This document shows, piece after piece, positions 9,201 to 23,477 of a stretch of DNA of 64,000 nt. Every line of letters starts with the position of its first letter. Positions within the stretch are counted from its first letter, which is position 1. Made by a program: the position numbers and the translations under genes. This DNA is from Gemmatimonadaceae bacterium. GTDB lineage: Bacteria > Gemmatimonadota > Gemmatimonadetes > Gemmatimonadales > Gemmatimonadaceae. The notes under the pieces were generated by a model. That model worked only from the letters and a program-made list of their open reading frames with translations. It did no database searches and was not told the origin of the DNA. The stretch covers positions 2,201,192 through 2,265,191 of the forward strand of contig JAHBVT010000001.1 in assembly GCA_019637355.1 (NCBI GenBank), in the 5' to 3' direction.

Positions 9201-10349
9201 GACCTGCAGCAGCAACTCACCCGCGCCCAGAAGATGGAATCCGTCGGACGCCTCGCCGGCGGCGTGGCCCACGACTTCAACAACCTGCTCACGGTCATCA
9301 CCGCCACCACCGACCTCGCGCTCGCCGAGACGGCCGACGACACGGCCCAGCGGCACGACCTCCTCGAGATCCGCTCCGCCGCCGAGCGCGCCGCCGCGCT
9401 CACCCGGCAGCTTCTCGCCTTCAGCCGCCAGCAGGTGCTCAAGCGCGAGGTTCTCGACCTCAATGATGTCGTCTCGACGTTCCTCAAGATGCTCAGTCGC
9501 GTCATCGGTGAGGACGTTCGCGTGGAGCTCAAGCTCGGTCGCGACGTGCCATCCATCATCGCCGATGCCGGCCAGCTCGAGCAGGTGTTGATGAACCTCT
9601 GCGTCAACGCTCGCGACGCGATGCCCGCCGGCGGGACGCTCATCATTGGCACCGGCATCGCCGACGTGGACGGCGAACACGCCGCGCGCCGAGAGGGAAT
9701 GTCGAAGGGGACCTACGCCGTGCTGAGCGTCTCCGATACCGGCGTCGGGATGGACAAGGCCACCCAGGCCAAGATCTTCGACCCCTTCTTCACCACAAAG
9801 GCGGTGGGCCGCGGCACGGGACTCGGCCTCTCGACCGTCTACGGGATCGTCAAACAGTCTGGCGGCAGCGTGTGGGTGTACTCCGAACCGGGGCACGGGA
9901 CCACCTTCAGGATCTACCTCCCGATCACGGCGGAAGCGCCGCCCGAGGTGACCAGTGCTTCGTCAGGGCGCGCCCGGCGCGGCGAGGAAACCATCCTCGT
10001 CGTCGAGGACGAGGAGTCGATCCGTCTCGTCGCCCGTCGCGTGCTTGAGCGCGAAGGCTACACCGTGCTGGAAGCCGCCTCCGGACCGGATGCCCTGTCC
10101 CTGCTGGAGCGGCACACGGGGCCGCTGCACCTCGTGATGACCGACCTCGTGATGCCGGGAATGACTGGCATCGAGCTCGCGCAACGGCTCGCGGCGACGC
10201 ACCCGGCCCTCAAGATGTTGTTCACGTCCGGATACTCGGCGGACGTGGTCTCGGACCGCTTCCGTCCGCAAGACGACTGGAACTTCATCGCCAAGCCCTA
10301 CGGCGTCCGCGAGCTCGCCGCCGAGGTGCGGCGCGTGCTCGATGTCTAG
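6291..10349 (+). CDS. Membrane hybrid sensor histidine kinase (PAS-GAF-PAS-HisKA-HATPase-REC)
   Basis: 1352 residues from ATG 6291; the frame is open further upstream but that part has low-complexity, non-family sequence. Order: a block of hydrophobic helices (about residues 38-270), an extracytoplasmic sensor region (about 275-535), one helix (about 535-565), PAS (about 595-710), GAF (about 717-840), PAS (about 847-963), HisKA with the phospho-acceptor His994 in VAHDFNNLL, HATPase_c with N box NLCVNARDAM and G boxes SDTGVGMD and GTGLGLSTV, and a C-terminal receiver with Asp1285 in MTDLVMPGMTG. The His-box type HDFNN and the fused receiver are typical of non-specific hybrid kinases that signal through a phosphorelay. 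No separate output regulator is next to it. The signal is unknown. Confidence 0.93.
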   Translation: MADTPLMRQEPPLSTAAPPAPESATTTQVERGLRRHARVLAIGTALASTAAVLAWPAGLGELLTFGASQVPTAPGTGVIGLLLSVALLIRAGRAVDDRDSAGYGALVGGALAFAIACVWAQLNGYDLALESWLAGTTEVRDGIAIGRVSRYTAGLYVLLAGTLLMRRSPGRRQAEAIALTLVVGACVLLIQGYLLGAPLMYGGYGIIPVAAPTALLIFAIAIAALLLTGPDIWPIRLFLPAKQLGVLPTRGGFAWLALLLSALVVSSGFFWYSGERRRSEERTAATLEAIGDLKARELTHWYASHRTTATALSRAPLRTAELLQDASPAASPGRREAVRRWLTHILEDNDYESVTLFAADGREVLRVAVDGNRGGSAALGRRVRALPATDTLIIDGLQNLDGLPQMTIWAPIAQDARAGLRAPGAWLALLIHADDGLDQIVTEPPAHYRTGEFLLWRQDGDSLRIVSKPRSDPGARFRAVHIDTDTSLVVSATLRAGPGIFAGNDYRGVPVRANVRRVAGTPWILSSKVDASEIRVPVLTAALRATSFTLIFLLGTAAVVYAMWYRRDLVRSNLELDLIAAREASMADVRSSEERYARAMRGTTDGLWELDLVTGLAYVSDRWRAIVGIGPEVPVNTEDEFLELIHPDDVPRQREAVRNNIDAGIPYDIELRLRDESQGPRWIRTRADIQRDADGRPLRMTGAITDITRSVLAEQALHRADRVLRVRSAINQAIVRAEQEPELLEVACESLVREGGYRMAWIGERPRDTAGGGRQMATAGDERGSQSSVSIPLQVGNDVIGALTIYAGEPDAFDAEELTLLEALARDLSFGIAVLRNRATMARQREQLLLFRQTIERHSDAIFIADLATGRFVDFNEAALQQLGYTADEMRKIGPSDVVVDFGSRGGFRAVATNIKAAGGIVRNTLHRRKDGSEIPVEVALSLIESGGRQLVLGIARDVSDRLRFDSEREDLQQQLTRAQKMESVGRLAGGVAHDFNNLLTVITATTDLALAETADDTAQRHDLLEIRSAAERAAALTRQLLAFSRQQVLKREVLDLNDVVSTFLKMLSRVIGEDVRVELKLGRDVPSIIADAGQLEQVLMNLCVNARDAMPAGGTLIIGTGIADVDGEHAARREGMSKGTYAVLSVSDTGVGMDKATQAKIFDPFFTTKAVGRGTGLGLSTVYGIVKQSGGSVWVYSEPGHGTTFRIYLPITAEAPPEVTSASSGRARRGEETILVVEDEESIRLVARRVLEREGYTVLEAASGPDALSLLERHTGPLHLVMTDLVMPGMTGIELAQRLAATHPALKMLFTSGYSADVVSDRFRPQDDWNFIAKPYGVRELAAEVRRVLDV

Positions 10350-10387
10350 TCCTTGAGTTCGCGCACCCTCCAACCACACCCTCGGGG

Positions 10388-11077
10388 TCAGCGCGGTCCC
10401 TGAAGCATCCGGTGCTCGACCTTGTGCATCGCCACGTCCGCCACGGTCTTGAGCGCCCCGAACAGCAGCACCCCCGCCATCCCGCCGCCCAGCACCGCCC
10501 CGATGATGATCGTGATGTGCATCGGGATCACCCGCAGGTAGGGCAGGAACATCAGCGTCCCGATGTTGGGGGCGTTGCGCAGGTCCGCCTCCACGTGCTC
10601 CCGGTGCGAGGCCCCGTGGCTGACCATAAAGCCGACAAACGCCGCGACGAACCAAATGCTGTCTAGAGGCCGCACCCGCCCCACCGCCATCAGCATCACC
10701 GCGCCCGTCTCGGTGTTCGTGATGGGCACGGTCCCGTCCATCATCCCCGATGATGAGAACGCCATCAGGAACACGAAGTACCCGAGGTGGAAGAAACCGT
10801 AGTGGGCCGTGAAGAACACCCACATCTGCTGGCGCGTGCCCGGCGTCGGCTGCACGGGCGACCCGTTGAACTCCACGCCGTCGGTGAGGAACACCTGCAG
10901 CTTCTGCATCCGGCGTACGTTGTAGTAGCCGATGACCACGCTTTGAATCCAGTACGGCCACATCAGGAGGAGTAGCCCCTCCCCGCTCAACACCGCCCAT
11001 CCCACGATGGCGGCGTTCATCGCGACAATGCCGCGGGCGGAGCTGTCGCGCGGACGTTCGCCGAGGTAGATGGCCAT
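10388..11077 (-). CDS. DUF6498-like integral membrane protein
   Basis: 229 residues, five to six hydrophobic segments, with MWPYWIQSVVIGYYNVRRM near the N-terminus, a pattern I associate with the DUF6498 family of unknown function. The frame continues upstream through repetitive intergenic DNA, which would give an arginine/glycine-rich nonsense extension; I start at ATG 11077 (MAIYLGERPRDSSARGI). It lies downstream of rpoC on the same strand but separated by a 225-base repeat-rich gap, so co-transcription is uncertain. Confidence 0.65.
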   Translation of the reverse strand: MAIYLGERPRDSSARGIVAMNAAIVGWAVLSGEGLLLLMWPYWIQSVVIGYYNVRRMQKLQVFLTDGVEFNGSPVQPTPGTRQQMWVFFTAHYGFFHLGYFVFLMAFSSSGMMDGTVPITNTETGAVMLMAVGRVRPLDSIWFVAAFVGFMVSHGASHREHVEADLRNAPNIGTLMFLPYLRVIPMHITIIIGAVLGGGMAGVLLFGALKTVADVAMHKVEHRMLQGPR

Positions 11078-11101
11078 AGGTGGGCGAAAGTAGCCTGCCT
11101 C

Positions 11102-11300
11102 GCGGCCGGGCGGGAGAGGGGAGGCGGGAGGAGGGTGAAGGCAGAAAGACGGGGAACGGGAGAAGACAGAAAGAGGGGAGATGGCGGGAAACGTCTCCCG
11201 GCCTTCTCCCCTCTCCCAACCATCTCCCGTCTCCCACCTACCTGCCGTCACCCACCTACCTGCCGTCACCCACCTCCCACCTCCCATCTCCCGGCTCCCA
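11102..11300. repeat. Purine/pyrimidine heptad-like repeat block with inverted repeats
   Basis: The first half (to about 11190) is purine-rich and the second half is pyrimidine-rich on the plus strand. GGGAGAGGGGAG at 11112-11123 is the exact reverse complement of 11206-11217, and GGGAGATGG at 11176-11184 pairs with 11220-11228, so several alternative hairpins are possible. The right half contains a perfect 18-bp tandem duplication (11235-11252 and 11253-11270) plus heptads of the form CCNNCTC. It fills the gap between rpoC and the next minus-strand gene and may end or attenuate the rpoBC transcript. Confidence 0.8.
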
Positions 11301-11302
11301 GC

Positions 11303-14300
11303 CTACTCCTCGTCGGGAATCGGAGCCAACAGCGATGCATCCGCCTCGGCAGGCGCCGCGAGGAACTCCTCCGGCAACGCCCCGAAGCCACCGAATTCCG
11401 GCGCCGGCATCGGCGGCGGCTCGATGTCCATATCCACGTCCGAGTACCGGTACATCCCGGTGCCGGCGGGGATCAGGTGGCCGATGATGATGTTCTCCTT
11501 GAGGCCGAGGAGGTTGTCCTTGGCGCCCCGGATGGCGGCATCGGTCAGCACGCGCGTCGTCTCCTGGAAGCTCGCCGCCGAGATGAACGACTGCGTGGTG
11601 AGCGACGCCTTGGTGATGCCGAGGAGCAAGGGCTCCGACGAGGCCGGCCGCTGCTTCTTCTTCTTGGCCTTGTCGTTGGCTTCCCGGAACGCCGCCTTGT
11701 CCACGTGCTCGCCCTCGAGGAACTCGGTGTCCCCCGACTCGGCGATGCGCACCTTCTGCAGCATCTGGCGCACGATCACGCCGATGTGCTTGTCGTTGAT
11801 CTTCACGCCCTGCAGGCGATACACCTCCTGCACTTCGTTCAGGAGGTACTCCTGCACCGCGCGCGGGCCCTTGATCCGCAGGATGTCGTGCGGGTTCACC
11901 GGGCCCTCGGAGAGGCGGTCGCCGGCGCGCACGCGGTCGCCCTCGTGCACGCGCAGGTGCTTGCCCGACGCCACTTCGTACAGCTGCGGCTGCTGCGTCT
12001 CGTCCAGCGAACCGCTGGAGTCGATCGGCTGCACGAAAATCTCGCGCTTGCCGCGCTTGATGTCGCCGAAGCGCACGACGCCGTCGATCTCGGAGATCGT
12101 CGCCGGGTCCTTCGGCTTGCGGGCTTCGAAGAGCTCCGCCACGCGCGGCAGGCCGCCCGTGATGTCGCGGGTCTTGTAGGCCTCGCGGGAGATCTTGGCG
12201 ATCGTCTGGCCGGCCGCCACGTCGGCGCCGTCCTCGATGATCAGCTGTGCGCCCACCGGGATCACGAAGTCGCGGACCTTCTTCTCCTTGCCGCCCTTCG
12301 TCTGCCAGATCTCGATGTGCGGGTGCAGCTTCTTCTCGCGGTCTTCGATGACCACGCGCTGGCGCAGGCCGGTGAGCTCGTCGAGCTCCTCCGACACCGT
12401 CTCCTCCTCCACGAGGTCGACGAACTTCACCGTGCCGGACACGTCCGCGATGATCGGGTTCGTGTACGGGTCCCAGGTGAAGATCGTGTCTTCCTTCTTC
12501 ACGTCCTGCCCGTCGGTGACGGTCAGGATGGCGCCCAGCGGCACCTGCAAGCGGGCCATCACCGGCGCGTTCTTGTCCCGCGTCGCGCGGATGAACAGCT
12601 CGCCCTCGTACGACGTCACGATCTCCTGGCCCTCGGGATTCGTCACGTGCACGAGCCGCTCGCCGAACACCACCACGCCCGCCACCTTCGACTTGCGCGC
12701 CGTCTGCTCCGCGATGCGGGCCGCCGTACCGCCGATGTGGAACGTGCGCAGCGTCAGCTGCGTGCCCGGCTCGCCGATGGACTGCGCCGAAATGATGCCC
12801 ACGGCCTCGCCCAGGTCCACCATCTGCATCGTGGCCAGGTTGCGGCCGTAGCACATCCGGCAGAGGCCGCGCTTGGCCTCGCAGGTGAGCACCGAGCGGA
12901 TCTTCACCGTCTCGATGCCCGCCTCCTCGATCTGCTGCGCGACTTCCTCGAGGATCATATGGCCGGCCTCGACCAGCAGCTGCGGGCGCCCCGCCTCGTC
13001 CAGCAGCTGCGGATCGACGATGTCGTCCGCCGCCACCGTCCCGACGATGCGCTCCGCCAACGGCTCGATGATGTCCTCGCCTTCCTTCAGCGCGCCGATC
13101 TCCAGCCCCATCACCGTGCCGCAATCCTCCTCGGTCACCACCACGTCCTGGGCCACGTCGCAGAGACGACGCGTCAGGTAGCCGGCGTCGGCCGTCTTGA
13201 GCGCCGTGTCGGCCAGGCCCTTGCGGGCGCCGTGCGTGGACGAGAAGTACTCGAGCACCGAGAGGCCTTCACGGAAGTTCGACTTGATCGGGTTCTCGAT
13301 GATCTCGCCGATGCCGCCGGTGAGCTTCTTCTGCGGCTTCGCCATCAGGCCGCGCATACCCGCCAGCTGGCGGATCTGGTCGCGGCTACCACGCGAGCCG
13401 GAGTCGAACATCATGAACACCGGGTTGAACCCGCCCTGCGACTCGCGCATCCGCTTGACCATCGCGTCGGCGATGTCGTTGTTGGCGTGCGTCCAGGTGT
13501 CGATGACCTTGTTGTAGCGTTCGCCGTTCGTGATGTTGCCCGTCTGGTAGGCCTTCTGGAACCGCGTCACGCGCGCCGCGGCCTCCTCGAGCAGCGTCTC
13601 CTTCTCCGCCGGGATCTCGAGGTCCTCGATCGCGATCGACACGCCGCCACGGGTCGCGTTCCGGAAGCCGAACTCCTTCAGGCGGTCCAGGAACTGCACC
13701 GTCTCGGAGAGCCCTGCCTTGCGGTACGACTCGAAGACCAGCTCGCCGAGCTTCTTCTTCTTCATATCGTGGTTCTGGAACGGCAGCGCCGACGGCACGA
13801 TCCCGTCGAAGAGCACGCGGCCGGCCGTCGTGGTCACCCACGCCGTCCCGCCCTCGGCGCTGCGCGCCAGGTACCGCACCGGCGACTGCACGTGGATCTG
13901 GTGCAGGGCCAGCGCCATCTCGACCTCGGCCGACGAACCGAACGAACGCAGCTTCTGCTGCGCCTTCTCGTCCTTGAGCAGTGCGTCGAACCCGGCCGGC
14001 GCCTTCGTCGCGAAGTAGCAGCCCAGCACGATGTCCTGCGACGGCTCCGCCACCGGACGACCGTCCGACGGCTTGAGGATGTTGTTGCTCGACAGCATCA
14101 GCACGCGCGCTTCCAGCTGCGCCTCGTACGAGAGCGGCACGTGCACAGCCATCTGGTCACCGTCGAAGTCGGCGTTGAACGCCGCGCAGACGAGCGGGTG
14201 GATGCGGATGGCCTTGCCTTCCACCAGCACCGGCTCGAAGGCCTGGATGCCGAGGCGGTGCAGCGTCGGTGCGCGGTTGAGCAGCACCGGATGGTCGCGG

Positions 14301-15625
14301 ATAATCTCTTCGAGGATCTCGAACACCTCGGAGGACTCGCGCTCCACGATCTTCTTGGCGCGCTTCACCGTCTCCGCGATGCCCTTCTCCACCAGCTTGT
14401 GGATGATGAACGGCTTGAACAGCTCCAGCGCCATCGCCTTGGGCAGGCCGCACTGGTGCAGCTTGAGCTCCGGACCCACCACGATCACCGAGCGGCCCGA
14501 GTAGTCCACGCGCTTGCCGAGCAGGTTCTGGCGGAACCGGCCCTGCTTGCCCTTGAGCATATCCGACAGCGACTTCAGCGGACGCTTGCCGCGGCCGCGG
14601 ATCGCCTTGGAGCGGCGCCCGTTGTCGAACAGCGCGTCCACCGCCTCCTGCAGCATTCGCTTCTCGTTGCGCAGGATGACTTCCGGCGCCCGGTGCGAGA
14701 TGAGCTTAGTGAGACGGTTGTTGCGGTTGATGACGCGACGGTACAGGTCGTTGAGGTCCGACGTGGCGAAGCGCCCGCCGTCCAGCGGCACCAGCGGCCG
14801 CAGGTCGGGCGGGATCACCGGCACGACGTCCATAATCATCCACTCCGGCTTGTTGCGCAGGCCCGAGTGGTCACCGGAGTTCCGGAACGCGTCGACGATC
14901 TTCAGGCGCTTGAGCTGCGCCTTCTTCTTGTGCTGCGAGGTCTCCACCACCACCTGGGCGCGGAGTTCCTCGGCCACCTTGTCCACGTCGAGGCGCTGCA
15001 GGAGCTCGCGCACCGCCGGCGCGCCGATGTCGGCCTTGAAGGCGCTGTCGCCCTCTTCCTTGGCCTTCATCCGCAACTGGAGGTACTGCTCCTCGTCCAG
15101 GAGGTCGTTCATCTTGACCTCCTGCGCCCCCGGGTCGATCACCACGTAGTTGCTGTAGTAGATCACCTTCTCGAGCTCACGCAGCGTGAGGTCGAGCAGG
15201 TTGCCCATCGGGCTCGGCAGGGTCTTGAAGAACCAGATGTGCGCCACCGGCACGGCCAGCTCGATGTGGCCCATCCGGTCGCGACGCACCTTGCTCAGCG
15301 TCACTTCCACGCCGCAACGGTCGCAGATCACGCCGCGATAGCGGATCCGCTTGTACTTGCCGCAGTGGCACTCCCAGTCCTTCACCGGGCCGAAGATCTT
15401 CTCGCAGAACAGGCCATCCTTCTCCGGCTTGAACGAGCGATAGTTGATCGTCTCGGGCTTGGTCACCTCACCCCACGACCACCACGACCGCAGGCCGGCC
15501 ATCTCCAGCCGCTCGCGCTCCTTGGGGTCCCGGGGGCCGCGGATCTCCTCGGGCGAGGCGATGCGGACCTGGATATAGTCGAACGCCGACGCGCTCTTCT
15601 CGCGGACGCTACGGAAATCAATCAT
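11303..15625 (-). CDS. rpoC: DNA-directed RNA polymerase subunit beta'
   Basis: 1440 residues, close to the usual 1400. The N-terminal zinc-binding element is present ([19 protein letters not shown]), as is the catalytic Mg-binding motif [12 protein letters not shown] and the second zinc cluster [11 protein letters not shown]. The start ATG 15625 gives [20 protein letters not shown]. It begins 3 bases after the rpoB stop, so the two are translationally coupled. It is the last gene of the rpmG-to-rpoC operon. The C-terminus ends in an acidic tail after a short Glu/Pro/Met-rich stretch. Confidence 0.99.
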   Translation of the reverse strand: MIDFRSVREKSASAFDYIQVRIASPEEIRGPRDPKERERLEMAGLRSWWSWGEVTKPETINYRSFKPEKDGLFCEKIFGPVKDWECHCGKYKRIRYRGVICDRCGVEVTLSKVRRDRMGHIELAVPVAHIWFFKTLPSPMGNLLDLTLRELEKVIYYSNYVVIDPGAQEVKMNDLLDEEQYLQLRMKAKEEGDSAFKADIGAPAVRELLQRLDVDKVAEELRAQVVVETSQHKKKAQLKRLKIVDAFRNSGDHSGLRNKPEWMIMDVVPVIPPDLRPLVPLDGGRFATSDLNDLYRRVINRNNRLTKLISHRAPEVILRNEKRMLQEAVDALFDNGRRSKAIRGRGKRPLKSLSDMLKGKQGRFRQNLLGKRVDYSGRSVIVVGPELKLHQCGLPKAMALELFKPFIIHKLVEKGIAETVKRAKKIVERESSEVFEILEEIIRDHPVLLNRAPTLHRLGIQAFEPVLVEGKAIRIHPLVCAAFNADFDGDQMAVHVPLSYEAQLEARVLMLSSNNILKPSDGRPVAEPSQDIVLGCYFATKAPAGFDALLKDEKAQQKLRSFGSSAEVEMALALHQIHVQSPVRYLARSAEGGTAWVTTTAGRVLFDGIVPSALPFQNHDMKKKKLGELVFESYRKAGLSETVQFLDRLKEFGFRNATRGGVSIAIEDLEIPAEKETLLEEAAARVTRFQKAYQTGNITNGERYNKVIDTWTHANNDIADAMVKRMRESQGGFNPVFMMFDSGSRGSRDQIRQLAGMRGLMAKPQKKLTGGIGEIIENPIKSNFREGLSVLEYFSSTHGARKGLADTALKTADAGYLTRRLCDVAQDVVVTEEDCGTVMGLEIGALKEGEDIIEPLAERIVGTVAADDIVDPQLLDEAGRPQLLVEAGHMILEEVAQQIEEAGIETVKIRSVLTCEAKRGLCRMCYGRNLATMQMVDLGEAVGIISAQSIGEPGTQLTLRTFHIGGTAARIAEQTARKSKVAGVVVFGERLVHVTNPEGQEIVTSYEGELFIRATRDKNAPVMARLQVPLGAILTVTDGQDVKKEDTIFTWDPYTNPIIADVSGTVKFVDLVEEETVSEELDELTGLRQRVVIEDREKKLHPHIEIWQTKGGKEKKVRDFVIPVGAQLIIEDGADVAAGQTIAKISREAYKTRDITGGLPRVAELFEARKPKDPATISEIDGVVRFGDIKRGKREIFVQPIDSSGSLDETQQPQLYEVASGKHLRVHEGDRVRAGDRLSEGPVNPHDILRIKGPRAVQEYLLNEVQEVYRLQGVKINDKHIGVIVRQMLQKVRIAESGDTEFLEGEHVDKAAFREANDKAKKKKQRPASSEPLLLGITKASLTTQSFISAASFQETTRVLTDAAIRGAKDNLLGLKENIIIGHLIPAGTGMYRYSDVDMDIEPPPMPAPEFGGFGALPEEFLAAPAEADASLLAPIPDEE

Positions 15626-15628
15626 CGG

Positions 15629-20197
<4,569 letters not shown>

Positions 20198-20346
20198 ATC
20201 GACCCGGGCTGTGCCCGTGAACAGGCGAAAACCGCCTCGCCCCCACCCGGCGGCGCCGAGGGGAGGGAGGCGAAAGGAGCTTCAGATGTGGAGCGGGGAC
20301 TTCGTGGGGTGCATCGCAAGGCCGAGTAAGAGGGAGTGAGTTGCGA

Positions 20347-20373
20347 CCGGGAGCACGGTGACCCGTGCCCCGG
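20347..20373 (-). terminator. Hairpin between rplL and rpoB (attenuator candidate)
   Basis: An 11-bp stem with one bulged base and a four-base loop lies in the 193-base gap between rplL and rpoB (arms 20347-20358 and 20363-20373). No T-tract follows on the minus strand. In many bacteria partial termination here sets the ratio of ribosomal protein to polymerase transcripts; that role is inferred from position only. Confidence 0.45.
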
Positions 20374-20390
20374 CCGGTAACCCATCCGCC

Positions 20391-20780
20391 TTACTTGACC
20401 TCGACGACCGCGCCCTCGGCCTCGAGCTTGGCCTTGACCGCGGCCGCCTCGTCCTTCGAGACGCCGGCCTTCAGGGTCTGCGGCGCGCCGTCCACCATAT
20501 CCTTGGCCTCCTTGAGGCCGAGGCCGGTGAGCTCGCGCACCACCTTGATGACCTGGATCTTCTTGCCACCGGCATCCTTGAGGACGACGTCGAACTCCGT
20601 CTTCTCCTCGGCGGCGGCGGCGCCACCACCCGCGCCACCCGCCGGCGCGCCAGCGGCGACGGCAGCGATGGTCACGTTGAACTTGGTCTTGAACGCCTCG
20701 ATCAGGTCGGTGAGCTCGATGACCGACATATTGCCGATCGCCTCGAGGATCTCGTCCTTGGAAAGGGTCGCGTTAGCCAT
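20391..20780 (-). CDS. rplL: 50S ribosomal protein L7/L12
   Basis: 129 residues: N-terminal dimerisation helices ([20 protein letters not shown]), a Gly/Ala-rich hinge and the conserved C-terminal factor-binding domain with [15 protein letters not shown]. Two ATGs are in frame, at 20789 and 20780. The GGAG just upstream is only a base or two from the first but about ten bases from the second, so I take 20780 ([10 protein letters not shown]). It forms the L12 stalk with L10 and lies directly downstream of rplJ. Confidence 0.97.
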   Translation of the reverse strand: MANATLSKDEILEAIGNMSVIELTDLIEAFKTKFNVTIAAVAAGAPAGGAGGGAAAAEEKTEFDVVLKDAGGKKIQVIKVVRELTGLGLKEAKDMVDGAPQTLKAGVSKDEAAAVKAKLEAEGAVVEVK

Positions 20781-20802
20781 TTGAGTCATTCTCCAAAAGT
20801 GT

Positions 20803-20849
20803 CCCCCAGGGAATCCTGGGGCGTGTGTGATCAGGCAGACGCCTGGGGG
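20803..20849 (-). promoter_or_regulatory. Alternative hairpins in the rplJ-rplL spacer
   Basis: The 70-base spacer holds CCCCCAGG (20803-20810), which can pair either with CCTGGGG at 20815-20821 (four-base loop) or with CCTGGGGG at 20842-20849, immediately after the rplJ stop. The two folds exclude each other. They could act on rplL translation or on mRNA processing; this is inference from structure. Confidence 0.5.
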
Positions 20850-20850
20850 A

Positions 20851-21336
20851 TTAGTTCGAACCTTCGAGCTGCGTCTTCTTCGCCTCGAGGGCGAGGGCGA
20901 ACATCGAGAGCACGCTGTTGAACGTGCCAACGAGGATCGACAGCGCCTCTTCGCGGGTCGGCATCGAGGCGAGCTTCTTCACCGTCGCCTCGTCTACGGC
21001 CTTGCCGTCCCAGAGCCCGCCCTTGATGGACGGCTTCGAGTCGTTTTCCTTCGCGAAGTCGGCGAGGAGCTTGGCCGCGGCGATGGCATCCTTCGCCACC
21101 ACGACGCCCGTGGGCCCCTTGAGCGTCTGGCCGGTGAGGCCAGCCTCGTTCACCGCGCGCAGCGCGAGGGTGTTCTTGATGACCACGTACTCCACGCCGG
21201 CCTTGCGGAAGCGGCGGCGGAGGGTCGTCATCGACTTCACGTTGAGACCGGTGAAGTCCGTGTAATAGACCGCAGCGGCGCCCTCGAGCTTGCCCTTCAG
21301 CTCGGCGACGAGCTGGTCCTTGTCGGATCGCTTCAT
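20851..21336 (-). CDS. rplJ: 50S ribosomal protein L10
   Basis: 161 residues, normal length. The N-terminal RNA-binding domain ([20 protein letters not shown], then [17 protein letters not shown]) and the C-terminal helix that anchors L12 dimers are both present. It starts six bases after rplA stops, within the rplKAJL block. In other bacteria L10 or the L10-L12 complex represses its own mRNA; I do not see a convincing L10 leader in the six-base gap. Confidence 0.98.
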   Translation of the reverse strand: MKRSDKDQLVAELKGKLEGAAAVYYTDFTGLNVKSMTTLRRRFRKAGVEYVVIKNTLALRAVNEAGLTGQTLKGPTGVVVAKDAIAAAKLLADFAKENDSKPSIKGGLWDGKAVDEATVKKLASMPTREEALSILVGTFNSVLSMFALALEAKKTQLEGSN

Positions 21337-21342
21337 CGTGGG

Positions 21343-22032
21343 TTACCGGTACGGGGTGGTGTCGATTCGCAGGCCGGGCCCCATCGTGGAGCTCACGGCG
21401 ACGGTCTTGACGTACACGCCCTTCGACGCGGCGGGCTTGGACCGGATGATCTGGTCCATAAACGCGCCGAAGTTCTGCTCGAGGGCCTCGAGCCCGAACG
21501 AGACCTTGCCGATCGCGGCCTGGACATTGCCAGCCTTGTCGACGCGGAACTCGATCTTGCCCGCCTTCGTCTCCTTGACTGCCTGGGCCACATTGAACGT
21601 GACCGTGCCCGCCTTCGGGTTCGGCATCAGGCCGCGGGGACCGAGCACGCGACCCAGCTGGCCGACCTGGCCCATCTGGTCCGGCGTGGCGATCATCACG
21701 TCGAAGTCCGTCCAGCCATCCTTGATCTTCTGGATGAACTCCGTGCCGACGAAGTCGGCGCCGGCGGCCTCGGCTTCCTTCGCCTTGTCGCCGACGGCGA
21801 TGACGAGGACGCGGACCGACTTACCCGTGCCGGCGGGGAGCACCACCGTGCCACGGACCACCTGGTCCGCGTGGCGGGGATCCACACCGAGGCGCACCGC
21901 GATCTCGACCGTCTCGTCGAACTTGGCGAACGCCGCGTTCTTGACGGCCTCGAGGGCGGCCTTCGGGGTGTGCAGCGTGCCGGCGGCGATCTTCTCGGCC
22001 GCGGCGCGGTACTTCTTGCCGTGCGTCTTCAT
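21343..22032 (-). CDS. rplA: 50S ribosomal protein L1
   Basis: 229 residues. The rRNA-binding signature [19 protein letters not shown] is complete. ATG 22032 overlaps the rplK stop by four bases (ATGA), so the start is set by coupling; the longer frame upstream is simply rplK in another frame. L1 binds the L1 stalk of 23S rRNA and in many bacteria represses the rplK-rplA mRNA. Confidence 0.98.
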   Translation of the reverse strand: MKTHGKKYRAAAEKIAAGTLHTPKAALEAVKNAAFAKFDETVEIAVRLGVDPRHADQVVRGTVVLPAGTGKSVRVLVIAVGDKAKEAEAAGADFVGTEFIQKIKDGWTDFDVMIATPDQMGQVGQLGRVLGPRGLMPNPKAGTVTFNVAQAVKETKAGKIEFRVDKAGNVQAAIGKVSFGLEALEQNFGAFMDQIIRSKPAASKGVYVKTVAVSSTMGPGLRIDTTPYR

Positions 22033-22451
22033 CCCTTCACCTCCACGCCCATCGACCGCGCGGCGCCGGCGATCATCGCCATCGCGCCCTCGAGCGAATC
22101 GGTGTTGAGGTCGGGCATCTTGAGTTCGGCGATCTTCCGGACCTGCGCCTGCGTGATCGCGCCGACCTTGTTGCGGTTCGGCTGACCCGAGCCCTTCTCG
22201 ATACCAGCTTCCTTCTTCACGAGGAACGCCGCGGGCGGCGTCTTCAGGATGAAGGTGAAGGACTTGTCGGCATAGATGGTGATCTCGACCGGCAGGATCG
22301 CATCCTGGCCCTGCGTCTTGGAGTTGAACTCCTTGCAGAATGCCATGATGTTGATGCCCTGCGGACCGAGAGCCGTACCGACCGGCGGGGCCGGATTCGC
22401 CTTGCCTGCAGGGATCTGCAGTTTGACGAAACCGGTGACCTTCTTGGCCAT
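22029..22451 (-). CDS. rplK: 50S ribosomal protein L11
   Basis: 140 residues with the N-terminal signature [20 protein letters not shown] and the C-terminal 23S rRNA-binding domain. It starts at ATG 22451 and is separated from nusG by a 244-base gap that holds a strong hairpin. One of the four CATG sites in the window lies here (22344-22347), in a conserved Ile-Met. Confidence 0.98.
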   Translation of the reverse strand: MAKKVTGFVKLQIPAGKANPAPPVGTALGPQGINIMAFCKEFNSKTQGQDAILPVEITIYADKSFTFILKTPPAAFLVKKEAGIEKGSGQPNRNKVGAITQAQVRKIAELKMPDLNTDSLEGAMAMIAGAARSMGVEVKG

Positions 22452-22628
22452 CTCTCCCTCTGGGAAAACGTGAAGCGTGCCCGGGCGCCGTCCTCACGGG
22501 ACGGGCTGGCGATGCACGCTGACTCCCACGTTGTTGTTTAGAGACGGTGTGGTGATCCGTCTGTGCGCTCCTCGATGGCGACTGTGACCTCAGCCATCTG
22601 CCCCGCGCAGGGGCATCTACAAGACTTC

Positions 22629-22691
22629 GGACGGATGACGGAGGACGGATGCACACGGAGCGGTATAGCCTCCGTCATCCGTCATCCGTCC
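22629..22691 (-). repeat. Heptamer-repeat hairpin after nusG
   Basis: The right arm, 22669-22691, is built of TCCGTCA/TCCGTCC heptamers; the left arm, 22629-22651, is its reverse complement with two mismatches, including a perfect outer 14-bp stem. The loop is 17 bases. On the minus strand it begins five bases after the nusG stop, in the nusG-rplK gap, so it could act as a terminator, attenuator or 3'-end stabiliser. No T-tract is seen. Confidence 0.8.
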
Positions 22692-22695
22692 CGAC

Positions 22696-23241
22696 TCAGT
22701 GTCCCTTCAGCTGCAAATAGTCGAGCTCCACCGAAGTGGGCCGCCCGAACAAACTCACGCTGACCCTGACCTTCCCCTTATCCGCCATCACGTCCTCGAC
22801 CGTTCCGTTGAAATCCGTGAACGGGCCGTCCGTGATCGCCACCGCCTGGCCGACGAGGAACGGAATCTCCTCCTTCGGAGCGGCCACTTCCTCTTCCACC
22901 GCGATGCCCAGCAGGCGCTTCACTTCGTCGTCCCGCAGCGCCTGCGGTTCGCGGTCCTTGGAGCCGACGAACTTGATCACGCCCTGGATGGCGTTGATCG
23001 TGTGCAGCGTCTCCTCGCTGATCGCCATCTCCACGAGCACGTAGCCCGGGTAGACCTTGCGATCGACCGTCACCTTCTTGCCGTTCTTGATCTCGACCAC
23101 CTGCTCGGTCGGGACCAGCGCCTGCCGGATGCGCCGTTCGTCGGGCGCCGCCGGATCCGCGTCGATCTTCCGCTGGATCAGCGTGCGCACCTTGTTCTCG
23201 TGGCCAGAGGTCGTCTGGACGGCGTACCAGCGATGGGTCAC
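22696..23241 (-). CDS. nusG: Transcription termination/antitermination factor NusG
   Basis: 181 residues. NGN domain first ([19 protein letters not shown] and [10 protein letters not shown]), then a KOW domain ([20 protein letters not shown]). The start is GTG 23241, set by GGAG eight bases upstream; a TTG two codons earlier is too close to that site. It begins two bases after the secE stop. NusG binds the RNA polymerase clamp and links it to Rho or the ribosome. Confidence 0.98.
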   Translation of the reverse strand: MTHRWYAVQTTSGHENKVRTLIQRKIDADPAAPDERRIRQALVPTEQVVEIKNGKKVTVDRKVYPGYVLVEMAISEETLHTINAIQGVIKFVGSKDREPQALRDDEVKRLLGIAVEEEVAAPKEEIPFLVGQAVAITDGPFTDFNGTVEDVMADKGKVRVSVSLFGRPTSVELDYLQLKGH

Positions 23242-23243
23242 GG

Positions 23244-23477
23244 TCAAGCTCCGAAGAGTGCCGGAATCCCGCGCACCAGCACCGCCTGCAGCACGAGGTC
23301 GAGCAGCCAGATCACCGCGCCGATGAACAGCGAGAGCCCGATCACGCCGATCGAGAGCTGCTGCACCTGCGGGCGCTCCGGCCACGTGACCTTGCGCATC
23401 TCCGTCACCACTTCGTTCCAGAAGTTGGCGACGCGCGCCGGCAGCGACGGCTGGGCCTGCACGACCTCGCCGGCCAC
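23244..23477 (-). CDS. secE: Preprotein translocase subunit SecE
   Basis: 77 residues, single membrane segment form. The conserved cytoplasmic amphipathic helix FWNEVVTEMRKVTWPERPQV precedes a hydrophobic helix from about residue 42 on. The start codon is GTG at 23477, abutting the rpmG stop with no gap. It forms the SecYEG channel. Confidence 0.97.
   Translation of the reverse strand: MAGEVVQAQPSLPARVANFWNEVVTEMRKVTWPERPQVQQLSIGVIGLSLFIGAVIWLLDLVLQAVLVRGIPALFGA

Noticed and set aside
20781-20789. rplL starting at ATG 20789
   Set aside because: The GGAG is only one or two bases from this ATG; the ATG at 20780 has proper spacing.
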